NCBI GenBank assembly: GCA_003162425.1
Contig: PMOK01000349.1
Coordinates: 1 to 64,000, forward strand
DNA length: 64,000 nt
Direction: 5' to 3'
Origin: Bryobacterales bacterium
GTDB taxonomy: Bacteria; Acidobacteriota; Terriglobia; Bryobacterales; Bryobacteraceae
Shown piece after piece: positions 1 to 9,502 of the stretch (position 1 is its first letter; every line of letters starts with the position of its first letter). Below the pieces are notes generated by a model. The model saw only the letters and a program-made list of their open reading frames with translations. It did not search any database and was not told where the DNA came from. Position numbers and translations under genes: made by a program.

Positions 1-1962
1 CTGAAGCGGGACTCGGATTCGGGGCGCGTGACGGCTATTGCGAAGCCCGGAGCTGCAACGCGCTGGAAGTTTATTGTTCCTGGCGCCGCGGCTGTGCTGG
101 CGGTTTTCGCCGCAGGTTACTTCTACTTCCATCGCACGCCAAAACTAACGGACAGGGACACCATCGTCCTGGCCGATTTCACAAACACCACGGGCGACTC
201 CGTGTTTGACGGGACACTTCGTCAAGGGTTGGCGGTACAGCTGGAACAGTCGCCGTTCCTACGCCTTCTCTCCGACCGGCGTATCCAGAAAGAGCTGCCC
301 CTAATGGTCCAGCCGGCGGATGCCAGGTTGACTCCTGATCTCGCGCGGCAAGTCTGCGAGCGAACCAGCAGTGCCGCGGTGCTGGAAGGATCCATCGCAA
401 GCCTCGGAACTCAGTACGTTGTGGGATTAACCGCAAAGAACTGCCGCACCGGAGACGTACTGGACGAGGAGCAGGTGCAAGCAGCCAGAAAAGAGGACAT
501 TCTGACGGCCCTGAGTCAAATCGCCAGCAAATTCAGAACTCGAGTGGGCGAATCGCTGGCGACCATCGAAAAGCACGACACTCCTCTGGCCGAGGCTACA
601 ACGCCGTCTCTCGAAGCCTTGAAAGCCTATAGCGCCGCCCAGAAGATGCACGGCCGTCCCGCCGTGGCTCTCTACAGGCGCGCCATTGAGATCGATCCCA
701 AATTCGCGGTGGCATATGCATTTCTGGGCCAGGTGTACGGGCAGCTTGGAGAGTCTGACCTATCGGCGGAGAGCATCAGTAAAGCTTATGAGTTGCGGGA
801 TCGCGCCAGCGACAGGGAGAAGTTCGTTCTCGCGCTCTCCTACGATTTTCGGGTGACCGGCAATCTGGAAAAAGCGCAACAGGACTGTGAGTTGTGGTCC
901 GTAACCTATCCTCGCGACGCTATGCCTCCCGCATTCTTATCTGTGATCTATGATGTCAACGGCCAACACGAACGGGCGATCGACGAGGGTAGGAGTACAA
1001 TCGAGCGCGACCCGGACTTTCCCATCGGATATGCCAATCTGGCCTACACCTATCAAAACCTGGAGCGCCTTGGGGATGAAGAAAATACCCTACAGCGGGC
1101 CTCCGAGCGTAAAGTGGCATTCCCCGATTTTTGGGTGATGCGATACAACATCGCCTTTCTAAGAGCTGACCAGGCGGGAATGGAACGGGCGGTAACTCAG
1201 GGAAAATCCGAAGCGGAAGACATGCTCGCCGATAACCAGGCGTTTGTCCTTGCATATTCAGGCCGCCTGCAACAGGCCAGGAGAATGTCGCAGCGAGCGG
1301 TGGAGTTGGCTCAGCAGGCAGGCCAGCGGGAAAGCGCAGCTCTGTATGAAACCGCGGCAGCATTGCAGGAAGCTTTTTCGGGGAATGCGCCTGTGGCCAT
1401 TCGGAGCGCGACGGCGGCGCTTGAGCTTTCCAAGGATCGCGAGGTAGAGTATGGCGCTGCCTTTGCCCTGGCTCTTGCGGGGGATTCTTCCCAGTCTCAA
1501 ATATTGACGAATGATCTGGAGAAGCGCTTCGGAGAGGATACGTCAGTCAGGTTTAATTACGTGCCGGCGTTGCGCGCGCTTCTGAACCTCGGCGAGCCGT
1601 CCAAGGGGATCGATTTGCTCGAAATCGCCGTTCCTTATGAACTGGGCACGCCGCGTTGCACTATACATGGTTTCTTCGGGGCCCTTTATCCGGTGTATGT
1701 GCGTGGACTCTCCTATTTGGCCGCTCGTCGAGGCGCCGAAGCCGCCGCGGAATTCCAGAAAATTCTCGATCATCGCGGGATCGTTGTAAGCGATCCCATA
1801 GGAGCGTTGGCGCATCTGCAACTGGGCAGAGCGCTGGATTTATCCGGAGACAAAGCCAGGGCCAAAGCAGCGTACCAGGATTTCCTCACCCTCTGGAAAG
1901 ATGCGGACCCCGACATCCCGATTCTCAAGCAAGCCAAAGCGGAATACGCGAGCCTACAATAG
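1..1962 (+). CDS. C-terminal part of a Ser/Thr protein kinase with TPR repeats (5' end outside window)
   Basis: The frame is open from base 1. Its first nine codons read LKRDSDSGR, the type of tail that follows the kinase domain in acidobacterial Ser/Thr kinases, so the GTG at 28 is probably internal and the catalytic domain lies upstream. Visible parts are one membrane segment about residues 14-33 after the GTG (hydrophobic, ending GYFYF), then an extracytoplasmic domain starting [14 protein letters not shown], then TPR-like helical repeats from about residue 190 to the end (for example [20 protein letters not shown]). In this family the kinase is cytoplasmic and the TPR part is thought to sense or scaffold at the membrane. 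The kinase assignment is inferred from the tail and architecture only; a TPR protein without a kinase domain is the alternative. Confidence 0.75.
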   Translation: MKRDSDSGRVTAIAKPGAATRWKFIVPGAAAVLAVFAAGYFYFHRTPKLTDRDTIVLADFTNTTGDSVFDGTLRQGLAVQLEQSPFLRLLSDRRIQKELPLMVQPADARLTPDLARQVCERTSSAAVLEGSIASLGTQYVVGLTAKNCRTGDVLDEEQVQAARKEDILTALSQIASKFRTRVGESLATIEKHDTPLAEATTPSLEALKAYSAAQKMHGRPAVALYRRAIEIDPKFAVAYAFLGQVYGQLGESDLSAESISKAYELRDRASDREKFVLALSYDFRVTGNLEKAQQDCELWSVTYPRDAMPPAFLSVIYDVNGQHERAIDEGRSTIERDPDFPIGYANLAYTYQNLERLGDEENTLQRASERKVAFPDFWVMRYNIAFLRADQAGMERAVTQGKSEAEDMLADNQAFVLAYSGRLQQARRMSQRAVELAQQAGQRESAALYETAAALQEAFSGNAPVAIRSATAALELSKDREVEYGAAFALALAGDSSQSQILTNDLEKRFGEDTSVRFNYVPALRALLNLGEPSKGIDLLEIAVPYELGTPRCTIHGFFGALYPVYVRGLSYLAARRGAEAAAEFQKILDHRGIVVSDPIGALAHLQLGRALDLSGDKARAKAAYQDFLTLWKDADPDIPILKQAKAEYASLQ

Positions 1963-1966
1963 TCGC

Positions 1967-2001
1967 CGCCTGCCGCCTGCCTCCTGCAGCCTGCCGCCCG
2001 T
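1967..2001. repeat. Imperfect heptamer tandem repeat (CGCCTGC x5)
   Basis: Between the kinase/TPR stop and glnA, five 7-bp units follow each other: CGCCTGC, CGCCTGC, CTCCTGC, AGCCTGC, CGCCCGT. Only about 26 bp separate the array from the glnA start codon. It looks like a short simple-sequence repeat; no function is evident. Confidence 0.6.
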
Positions 2002-2027
2002 CCCCATCGTGTTATGCTGTCCCAGAC

Positions 2028-3437
2028 ATGACTCCCCACGAAGTCCTGGAGTTCGCCAAGCAAAAAGAAGTCCGTCAATTCGATTTGCGCTTCACGGATC
2101 TGCCCGGCTTGTCACAACACGTTTCCTATCCCATCAGCCAGCTCGACCAGGATTCGTTCGAAGCCGGCTTCGGCATTGACGGCTCCAGCATTCGGGGTTG
2201 GGCGGCCATCAATGAGAGCGACATGCTTCTCATTCCGGACCCCTCCACTGCGCACATGGATCCATTTGGCGAAATTCGGACGCTTGTCATGACCAGTGAC
2301 GTGATCGATCCCATCACGCGCCAGCACTACGAGCGCGATCCGCGCTGGATCGCCCGCAAAGCCGAAATGTATTTAAAGAACAGCGGCATCGCCGACACTG
2401 CTTATTTCGGAGCCGAAGCAGAGTTCTTCATCTTCGACAGCGTGCGCTTCGATCAGAATCAGCACTCCGGCTACTACTTCATCGATGCCGAAGAGGGCCG
2501 CTGGAATTCCGGCCGCGCGGAGAACAACCTGGGCTACCGGCCGCGCTACAAGGAAGGCTATTTTCCGGTCCCGCCCACCGATCATCACCAGGACCTGCGC
2601 GCCGAAATGGTGGAAACCATGATTCGCTGCGGTCTCCACATTGAGTGCCATCATCATGAAGTCGCCACCGGCGGCCAGTGCGAGATCGATCAGCGCTTCG
2701 ACACGCTGGTGAAATCGGCCGACAACATGATGCTGTATAAATACATCATCCGCAACGTCGCCTATCAATACAACAAGACCGTAACGTTCATGCCCAAGCC
2801 GCTTTATGGCGATAACGGCAGCGGCATGCATACGCATCAGAGTTTGTGGAAGGATTCAAAGCCCCTGTTCGCGGGCGACATGTACGCTGGTCTGAGCCAG
2901 CTTGCCCTGTGGTACATTGGCGGTCTTCTGAAGCACGCCCGCGCGCTCTCCGCAATCATCGCGCCCACCACCAATAGCTACAAACGTCTGGTGCCGGGCT
3001 ATGAGGCTCCGGTGAATCTGGCGTACTCGCGCCGCAATCGATCGGCCGCCGTGCGAATTCCAATGTATTCGGCGAGTCCGAAGGCGAAGCGCGTGGAATT
3101 CCGGCCGCCGGATCCATCTTCAAATCCATACATGGCCTTCGCGGCGATGCTGATGGCCGGCATCGACGGCGTTTTGAACAAGAGCGATCCAGGCGAGCCG
3201 CTCGACAAGGACATCTACGATCTTTCGCCGGAGGAGATGAAGAAAGTTCCCTCCATGCCCGCCTCGCTCGAAGAGGCGCTGGGGTGTCTGGAGGACGACC
3301 ACGCGTTCTTGTTGAAGGGCGATGTATTCACGGAGGAGCTGATCGAGACGTTCATCAACTACAAGCGCCGCAACGAAGCAGACGCCATCCGTCTGCGCCC
3401 GCACCCATACGAGTTCGCGCTGTATTACGACATCTAA
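2028..3437 (+). CDS. glnA: Glutamine synthetase type I
   Basis: ATP-dependent ligation of ammonia to glutamate, cytoplasmic dodecamer. The ATG at 2028 gives 469 residues, the normal length of GSI. The frame is open further upstream but lacks family similarity there. N-terminal beta-grasp ([19 protein letters not shown]) is followed by the catalytic domain with AEAEFFIFD, the ATP-site segment [11 protein letters not shown] and NRSAAVRIP. The adenylylation loop reads DIYDLSPEE and its tyrosine is residue 397, the same number as the modified Tyr in E. coli GlnA. Together with the glnE gene at 12304 this indicates control by adenylylation. No strong Shine-Dalgarno sequence precedes the start; the heptamer repeat lies just upstream. 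Confidence 0.96.
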   Translation: MTPHEVLEFAKQKEVRQFDLRFTDLPGLSQHVSYPISQLDQDSFEAGFGIDGSSIRGWAAINESDMLLIPDPSTAHMDPFGEIRTLVMTSDVIDPITRQHYERDPRWIARKAEMYLKNSGIADTAYFGAEAEFFIFDSVRFDQNQHSGYYFIDAEEGRWNSGRAENNLGYRPRYKEGYFPVPPTDHHQDLRAEMVETMIRCGLHIECHHHEVATGGQCEIDQRFDTLVKSADNMMLYKYIIRNVAYQYNKTVTFMPKPLYGDNGSGMHTHQSLWKDSKPLFAGDMYAGLSQLALWYIGGLLKHARALSAIIAPTTNSYKRLVPGYEAPVNLAYSRRNRSAAVRIPMYSASPKAKRVEFRPPDPSSNPYMAFAAMLMAGIDGVLNKSDPGEPLDKDIYDLSPEEMKKVPSMPASLEEALGCLEDDHAFLLKGDVFTEELIETFINYKRRNEADAIRLRPHPYEFALYYDI

Positions 3438-3441
3438 CGGG

Positions 3442-3521
3442 GTGGGGCAGCCTTTCAGGCTGCGGACCCGCTTTTCAGCGCGTCCAGCCGGCTTGGAAAG
3501 CCGGCTCGCGGCCAGCCCCAC
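3442..3521. repeat. GTGGGGC-type palindromic element, two-hairpin form
   Basis: Immediately after glnA. The outer arms GTGGGGC (3442-3448) and GCCCCAC (3515-3521) are complementary and enclose two perfect hairpins: GCAGCC/GGCTGC (3447-3463, loop TTTCA) and GCCGGCTT/AAGCCGGC (3487-3505, loop GGA). Related elements occur at 19103 and 43515. It may also stop glnA transcripts, but no T-run follows. Confidence 0.7.
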
Positions 3522-3545
3522 TCCCAAAATATGCCAACCTGACAT

Positions 3546-4772
3546 TTGGCCTCTTCCGCCCGCGAAGCGTTCCGCTATCCGAACTTCCGCTATTTCATGT
3601 GCGCCCGCGTCCTGATTACCACGGCGTCTGAAATGCAGGCCGTGGCCGTCGGGTGGCAAATTTATTCACTCACGCATCGCCCGCTCGATCTTGGCCTAGT
3701 GGGCCTAGCGCAATTTGCACCCGGCATTCTGCTGTTCCTGATCGCCGGCCACGCAGCGGACCACTTTCCGCGCCAGCGCATCCTGCAAGCCTGCTTCGGA
3801 GGCTTCGGACTATGCTCGCTGTTGCTTCTGGCCCTGACGCTGCACGGCCTCGCGGTGGTCTGGCCGATTTATGCGGTGCTGTTGTTCAACGGAACCGTGC
3901 GAGCCTTCAATGGACCGGCAGGTCAAGCGTTCATGCCGCTGCTGGTTCCCGCCGAGCATTTTCCAAACGCCGTAACGTGGGGCTCTTCCATCTTCCAGGC
4001 CGCCATGATTCTGGGCCCTACGCTGGGTGGAGCCATTTACGGTTTCGCGAATAGTCCCGTCCCGGTTTATTGTTGTTCCGCCGTCGCTTGCCTGGGTGGG
4101 CTGACATTTATGGGAGCCATCCGCCTCGAACCGTTGTCGCGTCCCAGGCAAGTGGCATCGGTGGCCGTAGTGCTGGAAGGAATCCGCTACATCTGGCGCA
4201 ATAAGCTGATCCTCGGCAGCATTTCGCTGGATCTTTTCGCGGTTCTGCTGGGCGGCGCGGTGGCGTTGCTGCCCGTGTATGCGCGCGAGATTCTCAACAC
4301 TGGAGCCTATGGACTTGGGATTCTGCGCGGCGCGCCCAGCGTGGGAGCGGTCCTGATGGCCATCGCTCTGGCGTACCGTCCGCTGCGGCGCCACGCCGGA
4401 TTCGCTATGTTCTCCTGCGTTTTCGGCTTCGGCATATTCACGATTGTGTTCGGATTGTCTCGCAATCTGGCGCTTTCCATCGTTGCGCTGGTCCTGGTGG
4501 GCGCATGCGATATGGTGAGCGTCATCATACGCCATACCCTGGTGCAGCTTGGAACGCCGGACGAGATGCGCGGACGCGTCAGCGCCGTCAACGGGCTGTT
4601 CATCGGCGCGTCCAACGAAATCGGCCAGTTCGAATCCGGCGTCACGGCGCAGTGGTTCGGAACGGTCCCGGCCGTAGTTCTGGGCGGCGCAGGAACTATA
4701 GCAATCGTGCTTCTCTGGGCCCGCATTTTTCCAACGTTGCGGCGCGTCAACGAACTAGTCCCCAGTCCCTAG
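3546..4772 (+). CDS. MFS transporter, EntS/MFS_3-like exporter
   Basis: A 12-helix major facilitator protein of about 408 residues. The TTG at 3546 is chosen because the segment before the first in-frame ATG (3597) holds the family's N-terminal motif FRYPNFRYFMCAR. Seen: TSASEMQ-like first helix followed by AVGWQIYSLT, the loop GHAADHFPRQRIL (motif A, G-x-x-x-D-x-x-R-R type) and a long series of hydrophobic segments. The family includes siderophore and drug exporters; substrate here is unknown. It converges on the permease encoded from 7178 down to 4788, with only 15 bp between stop codons. A second, longer member of the same family is at 57354. Confidence 0.85.
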   Translation: MASSAREAFRYPNFRYFMCARVLITTASEMQAVAVGWQIYSLTHRPLDLGLVGLAQFAPGILLFLIAGHAADHFPRQRILQACFGGFGLCSLLLLALTLHGLAVVWPIYAVLLFNGTVRAFNGPAGQAFMPLLVPAEHFPNAVTWGSSIFQAAMILGPTLGGAIYGFANSPVPVYCCSAVACLGGLTFMGAIRLEPLSRPRQVASVAVVLEGIRYIWRNKLILGSISLDLFAVLLGGAVALLPVYAREILNTGAYGLGILRGAPSVGAVLMAIALAYRPLRRHAGFAMFSCVFGFGIFTIVFGLSRNLALSIVALVLVGACDMVSVIIRHTLVQLGTPDEMRGRVSAVNGLFIGASNEIGQFESGVTAQWFGTVPAVVLGGAGTIAIVLLWARIFPTLRRVNELVPSP

Positions 4773-4787
4773 CCCACAGTCCCCCAC

Positions 4788-7178
4788 TCACTCTTCCCGC
4801 AGCGCCTGAATCGGATCGATCGCCGCCGCCCGCCGCGCCGGCCCGAGTGCTGCAGCCACTGCAACTAACGCCAGCGTTGCGACCACCGAAACCAGCGTCA
4901 CGCCGTCGGTCAAGCGAACACCGAACAGCAGAGATTGAAGCGCCTTAGTGTTCAGTGCCAGCACGGCGAGCACTGCGCCCGCTCCCAGGCCAATCAAAAC
5001 CGGCCGCGCTGCCACGAAGATCACACCCGCCACAATCCGGCCAGGCTCGGCGCCCAGCGCTACACGCAGGCCAATCTCCTTGGTCTGCGACGTCACGGCT
5101 AACATCACCAAGCTATACAGACCCACCGCGGCCAGCACCAATGCCGTACCGGCAAACAGCGCCAGCACCTCCGCGCTCAGCCGTGGTTTATCCAGCGAGC
5201 TCGCCAACACTTCCTCCACCGTAGTTACACCGAACACGGCTCGATTCGGCGCCACGTTCCGCATCACCTGGCGGATGGCAGAAAGAATCTGACGCGGATC
5301 GCCCGCCGTCCTCACCACGTATTCAGGATCCGGCCACGCTCCCGCCGCCAGACACATGTACACGTACGGATACGCCGGTGCGTCCATGCCATCCTCCTTG
5401 GAGTTCGCGACCACACCCACAATCCGTGGCGCATCCGTCCATAGTTGCTGGAAGGTGATGTGACGGCCAACCACAGGCCCTCCCTTGGCGTACTTCTCCA
5501 CAAAGCTCCGGTTCACAATCGCCCTGACTGGCGCCTTCATGTCTGTCTGCAACGTTCCGCATCCCTCGCCTTGGACGATGGGCATGCGGAGGGCTTGAAG
5601 ATAGTTACCGCCGATGGTGCGCTCTCCAACCAGCGTCTTACCGGTGTCCGCGTCGCCACTCGATCCTTCCAAAGAAACTTCATATCGCAGAGTGGCGCCC
5701 GTGGCCGGCAGAAAGTTGGTCATTCCAGCCGATTGCACGCCCGGCAGCCTTCCCGTCTCATCCAGAAGTTGCTGCTGCATTCTTCCGATCATCGTCCGAT
5801 CTTCGCCCCATTCCGCGCCGACGTGGAACGTGATCACATGGCTCGGATCGAAGCCGGGTTGTACCTGGTTGAGTTTCGAATAGCTGCGAACCAGGAGTCC
5901 GGTGCCGAGCAGCAGAACCAGCGTCACGGCGAACTGCGATGCCACCAGCGCCTGCTGCAGACGTTGCCGCCCTCGCGCCTGCGTGCGCGTTGCTTGATAC
6001 AAGCGCCCGCTCAGTTCGGTGCGCACGGTTTCTAGCGCCGGCACCAGACCGAACATCGCTGCAGCGAATACACTCGCGCCGATGCTGAATAGCAAGGCTC
6101 GGTAGTCCACCCGTACCTGGTCCACGCGAGGAATGGTCAAAAATACCGCGCGGATCGCGCTCACGCCCCAAAACGAGAGACAGACACCAACCGCCGCTGC
6201 AGCGGCCACCAGCAAGCAAACCTCGCGCATGACCACGCCCACAAGTTGCCCTCGCGTCGCTCCCAGCGAGCTTCGTATTGCCAGTTCCCTTTCGCGGCGG
6301 TGCAACTGCCCCAGCATCAGGCCGCCCGCGTTCGCGCACGCGATCAACAACAGCAGGACAACCGCCCAGAACATTACGGAAAGCGACCCGCGCTGCTCGC
6401 CCACCGATGCGTCCTTCAAATCCTTCACCTCGGCCGACCAGCCTTTGTCGGTAGCAGGAAACTGCCGTCCCAATTCTGCTTGGACGCCCGACAGTTCAGC
6501 CTGCGCCGCAGCAGCGCTGATCCCCGGTTTCAGCCGACCTACTCCGCCCAGGAACCGCGCTTCCCGAATCTGCATCAGTCCGGCAGAAAGCTGTGCCGGC
6601 ATCCACAGATCGATAGATGCAGGCGCGAATCCATCCGGCATCACACCCACAATCGTGTAGCCCTTGCCGCGTAGCACCAACCGCTTGCCGATCACACCCG
6701 GATCACCCTGATACCGCCGTTGCCATAGCCGGTAACTGATCGCTGCAGCGCCCGGTCCGCCGTCTTTTTCTTCCTCGGCAGTGAACCAGCGGCCGATTAG
6801 CGGAGGCGTTTCAAAGACCGTAAAGAAACGAGGGGCCACGCGCCGTCCGGCCAGCCGTTCCGGCTCTCTGCCGCTCGTGTCGGTAACGTTCTCCGCGTAG
6901 GAACCGGAAATCGATTCGAAACTCTGGCTCAGCCGGTTCCAGTCCTCGACGCGTGCTGGCGCAACCAGGCTAGTGTTTTGATCCTTGGCCGGATTCGTTT
7001 CATAGACGGTGACCACACGGTCGGGATTCGGATACGGCAGCGGCTTCCACAGCACAGCGTCGATCAGTGAAAACAGCGTGGTGGTGGCGCCGATCCCCAG
7101 GGCTAGGATCAGGATTGTGGCGGCGGCAAAAGCCGGCCTTCGAACTAGCGATCTGCAGGCAGATTTCCAGTTGCTCAT
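4788..7178 (-). CDS. ADOP-type ABC permease (duplicated FtsX/MacB-like)
   Basis: A 796-residue permease with the layout of the acidobacterial duplicated orphan permeases: N-terminal membrane helix (about 17-40, AAATILILALGIGATTTLF), a long periplasmic MacB-like domain, three helices around residues 265-380 (FtsX domain), a second periplasmic domain, and a second FtsX domain with three helices at the C-terminus ending DPIQALREE. The phrase TLFSLIDAVLWKPLPYPNPD is typical of this family. Such proteins are encoded without an adjacent ATPase, as here; substrate is unknown, although MacB relatives act in mechanotransmission or export. ATG start at 7178. The gene converges with the MFS gene and is divergent from the SUFU gene (98 bp between starts). 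Confidence 0.9.
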   Translation of the reverse strand: MSNWKSACRSLVRRPAFAAATILILALGIGATTTLFSLIDAVLWKPLPYPNPDRVVTVYETNPAKDQNTSLVAPARVEDWNRLSQSFESISGSYAENVTDTSGREPERLAGRRVAPRFFTVFETPPLIGRWFTAEEEKDGGPGAAAISYRLWQRRYQGDPGVIGKRLVLRGKGYTIVGVMPDGFAPASIDLWMPAQLSAGLMQIREARFLGGVGRLKPGISAAAAQAELSGVQAELGRQFPATDKGWSAEVKDLKDASVGEQRGSLSVMFWAVVLLLLIACANAGGLMLGQLHRRERELAIRSSLGATRGQLVGVVMREVCLLVAAAAAVGVCLSFWGVSAIRAVFLTIPRVDQVRVDYRALLFSIGASVFAAAMFGLVPALETVRTELSGRLYQATRTQARGRQRLQQALVASQFAVTLVLLLGTGLLVRSYSKLNQVQPGFDPSHVITFHVGAEWGEDRTMIGRMQQQLLDETGRLPGVQSAGMTNFLPATGATLRYEVSLEGSSGDADTGKTLVGERTIGGNYLQALRMPIVQGEGCGTLQTDMKAPVRAIVNRSFVEKYAKGGPVVGRHITFQQLWTDAPRIVGVVANSKEDGMDAPAYPYVYMCLAAGAWPDPEYVVRTAGDPRQILSAIRQVMRNVAPNRAVFGVTTVEEVLASSLDKPRLSAEVLALFAGTALVLAAVGLYSLVMLAVTSQTKEIGLRVALGAEPGRIVAGVIFVAARPVLIGLGAGAVLAVLALNTKALQSLLFGVRLTDGVTLVSVVATLALVAVAAALGPARRAAAIDPIQALREE

Positions 7179-7276
7179 GGCCCTTTAGACGATGTTCCCG
7201 CCGAAAGGGTTAGCCCACGGAACTAATCCCGAAGCCCGAAAAGTCCGATGTTACAGATTGAGCGGAGTTAGCGCAA

Positions 7277-7999
7277 ATGCCTAGTTCATCGAACCCCAGC
7301 ACAATCTGCCGATACGACCAGGTGTCAGGCGATGCCCACCTTGGTCCGGAATCCACGCGGAACGTGGAATTGATCACGGCACATGTGGAGCGCTACGTTG
7401 GCCCTGTCGCACAGGTAATTCATGAAACCGCTTCGCAGTTCGTGCATGTCGACATCCTGCACGTTTTGCCGTCCGCCAAACGCGACTTTCATGTGCTGGT
7501 CACCAGTGGCCTCAGTGACCGGCCCATGCATACTCCGGAAGGTTGCGCGGACTGGCGCTATGCCGAGCTATACCTCTGCCTGCCTTCATCGTGGCCGCTG
7601 GCCACGCAGAATTTCAACAATGAACGGAACTACTGGCCAATCCGGCTGCTGCAAATGCTAGGCAGATTCCCGCATGTATTTGGCGCTTGGCTCTGGATCT
7701 ACCATTCCGTCCCGAATTTCGATCCTCCCCAAGCCTATGCGGATAGCACCAAGCTCTGCGGAGCGATGTTGGGCCCGCCCATCTCGCTGCCCATGGATTT
7801 CGCCAGCCTCGAGGTTCCAGGCTCGCCGGCCATTTACTTTTTCAGCGTCCTGCCGCTCCATCAGGAGGAAATGGATTTCAAAATCCAGAACGGCGGAGAG
7901 CCTCTAATGGCGAATCTGTTCAAGCAAGGTGTGATCGCCGATATCGTGGACCCTGCCAGAAAAAGCGTGATTCAGAAAAAGCGCTTCGGACTTTTCTAG
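7277..7999 (+). CDS. Suppressor-of-fused (SUFU) domain protein
   Basis: A 240-residue soluble protein whose whole length resembles bacterial SUFU-family proteins. Visible marks are the N-terminal segment with HVDILHVLPS, the core TSGLSDRPMH followed by YAELYLCLPS, and the C-terminal half with LGPPISLPMDF, IYFFSVLPLHQEEMDFK and a terminal FKQGVIADIVDPARKSV. Bacterial SUFU proteins have no settled function; many are immunity-like proteins linked to toxin systems or genomic islands. ATG at 7277; no partner gene on the same strand. It marks the left edge of the accessory island. Confidence 0.8.
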   Translation: MPSSSNPSTICRYDQVSGDAHLGPESTRNVELITAHVERYVGPVAQVIHETASQFVHVDILHVLPSAKRDFHVLVTSGLSDRPMHTPEGCADWRYAELYLCLPSSWPLATQNFNNERNYWPIRLLQMLGRFPHVFGAWLWIYHSVPNFDPPQAYADSTKLCGAMLGPPISLPMDFASLEVPGSPAIYFFSVLPLHQEEMDFKIQNGGEPLMANLFKQGVIADIVDPARKSVIQKKRFGLF

Positions 8000-8088
8000 T
8001 TCGCCGCACGAAAGGCTGAAATCCGGCAGCCGGCCATCCCCCATGCGTGACGCCTTCGAGTAGGGACGTGGCACTCGACCTCACCGCG

Positions 8089-8901
8089 TCACAGGAGAAT
8101 GAACAATTCCTCGACCGAGCGACGCTTGGATACGTCGCAACTGACCAGGCTGGGGCGTTCAGCCACCAAGATGCGCGCGCCAGGATACAGTTTCCGAATT
8201 GTCCGGTGATTCGCGTTGCTGATGATCACGCCGACGCCGCGTTGACTTGCCCGATGTGCGGAACAAGCCAATCGATGTTGATCCGCCCATGAGAAATTCT
8301 TTTCGTTGTAGCGTATGAATCCATTGTTGTCATGGGCGACCGTGTACGTGGGATCGCAGTAGACTACGTCACCAGCCTTCGCCAGATCGATCATCGCCTC
8401 AAAGTCGGTCACTCGGATGTCGGCGGTCGCCAGTGCGTCCGCTGCGTTCTTTAGGAGCGGCCTTTCCCAAAGGATGTTCGGTTTCCTCTCTCCCCCTCCA
8501 TACGGCACGTTGAACTCACCCCTGAGGTTGAGCCGATAAATGCCACCGAATGCCGTCCTGTTGAGATAGAGAAAGCGGACCGCTCGCTGAATCGGACTTT
8601 CTGGCTCGGCCCGCCGAAGGCGATTGTAGTTACGTTTATTCACCGCCATCCGTTTAAGCAGCGGAACGATTTCTTCCACGGAGTTTCGGACGATCCGATA
8701 GGTATTGATAAGTTCCGGATTAATATCTGAAAGGACCGCCTTCGCGGGACGCAGGCGGAAGAAGACTGCTCCGCCTCCGAGAAACGGTTCATAGTAGGTG
8801 CCGGTCAAGCGCTCACGCACAAGCGCGGCTATCCGACAACTCGCCCACCGTTTTCCCCCAGGCCACTTCAAGAATGGTAGAACCGGCTGCTTTGTACTCA
8901 C
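8089..8901 (-). CDS. D12-class (Dam-like) DNA adenine-N6 methyltransferase
   Basis: 270 residues, normal for the class. Motif X is LKWPGGK (11-17), SAM-binding motif I is FLGGGAVFF (40-48), SDINPELIN follows at 58-66, the NRTAFGG segment is at 114-120, and the catalytic motif IV is DPTY (183-186), where the family norm is DPPY. The Pro-to-Thr change is the one odd key residue; the Asp and Tyr are kept, so activity is likely but unproven. The methylated sequence cannot be read from the protein. GTG start at 8901 overlaps the stop of the upstream nucleotidyltransferase gene by 4 bp (GTGA), which indicates translational coupling as the last gene of a four-gene operon. No restriction endonuclease is adjacent. 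Confidence 0.88.
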   Translation of the reverse strand: MSTKQPVLPFLKWPGGKRWASCRIAALVRERLTGTYYEPFLGGGAVFFRLRPAKAVLSDINPELINTYRIVRNSVEEIVPLLKRMAVNKRNYNRLRRAEPESPIQRAVRFLYLNRTAFGGIYRLNLRGEFNVPYGGGERKPNILWERPLLKNAADALATADIRVTDFEAMIDLAKAGDVVYCDPTYTVAHDNNGFIRYNEKNFSWADQHRLACSAHRASQRGVGVIISNANHRTIRKLYPGARILVAERPSLVSCDVSKRRSVEELFILL

Positions 8902-9500
8902 GTGGGGTCGGTAGGACTCACGTCCAACCTATCAGTAGGCGCGAGCGATTGAAGCCTGAGGAGACGTTCCCTCAGCTCTAGCCTATCTATAGCTTGCAAC
9001 GTTTCAGCCGGAACCATCGCGCGCCACGCGGAACCCCCGCTCATAATGTCTTCGCGGATCGCTCCCCCTGTCACCAACTTCTTCGTCCGCTCCCACAGTA
9101 CGATGACTTGGTAGCCATAGCTGCGGAGAATCCGTATTTTTTCCCGATTCCATTCCTCGCAAACAGTGGTGAAGCATGGGACCGAGACCGGCATGAATTC
9201 AGGCAAACGATGTGGTGTCTCGATGGGAAATGGGACGAAGCCAAAAGTCGCTCTATCGACACCGGCTCCAACCATCGCGTCCATGATCATGTTGACCCGC
9301 TCATAGTAGGTTAGCGGGTTGTTCTCAGGTCGCTCTCGTAAACGCCCAAGCGGGGTAAATTCCGAGGGCGTTACGTCGTACTTCGTTATTCCTATCCAAA
9401 GGTACTCACATCGTTCCTTCCCGGCGAGCACGTACTCCAAATGTTCATTGTGGAACGGCTGGAACCTTCCGTGAACGGACCCAACGGCGAATAAGCTCAT
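8898..9500 (-). CDS. NMN-adenylyltransferase-like nucleotidyltransferase (HxGH superfamily)
   Basis: A 200-residue Rossmann-fold nucleotidyltransferase. The N-terminal signature is GRFQPFHNEH (11-20), the NadM/NMNAT version of the T/HxGH motif, and the C-terminal nucleotide motif reads VTGGAIREDI with a downstream AWRAMVP, matching the ISGTxxR...W..LVP pattern of NadM-type enzymes. Family chemistry is transfer of a nucleoside monophosphate from a triphosphate, for example NMN + ATP to NAD. The real substrate is unknown. ATG at 9500 is preferred over the longer frame because it starts 2 bp after the upstream stop. Followed by the methylase with a 4-bp overlap. Its occurrence in one operon with a Nudix protein suggests nucleotide or NAD metabolism dedicated to this system, not housekeeping NAD synthesis (inference). 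Confidence 0.78.
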   Translation of the reverse strand: MSLFAVGSVHGRFQPFHNEHLEYVLAGKERCEYLWIGITKYDVTPSEFTPLGRLRERPENNPLTYYERVNMIMDAMVGAGVDRATFGFVPFPIETPHRLPEFMPVSVPCFTTVCEEWNREKIRILRSYGYQVIVLWERTKKLVTGGAIREDIMSGGSAWRAMVPAETLQAIDRLELRERLLRLQSLAPTDRLDVSPTDPT

Positions 9501-9502
9501 GA

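Noticed and set aside
1656-2027. Upstream extension of the glutamine synthetase frame to an ATG at 1656
   Set aside because: It overlaps the 3' end of the TPR gene, is Arg/Ser-rich and passes through the heptamer repeat; the normal GSI N-terminus begins at 2028.
4788-7178. MacB macrolide exporter
   Set aside because: There is no ATPase domain and no adjacent macA or ATPase gene; the duplicated FtsX layout fits the orphan ADOP family better.
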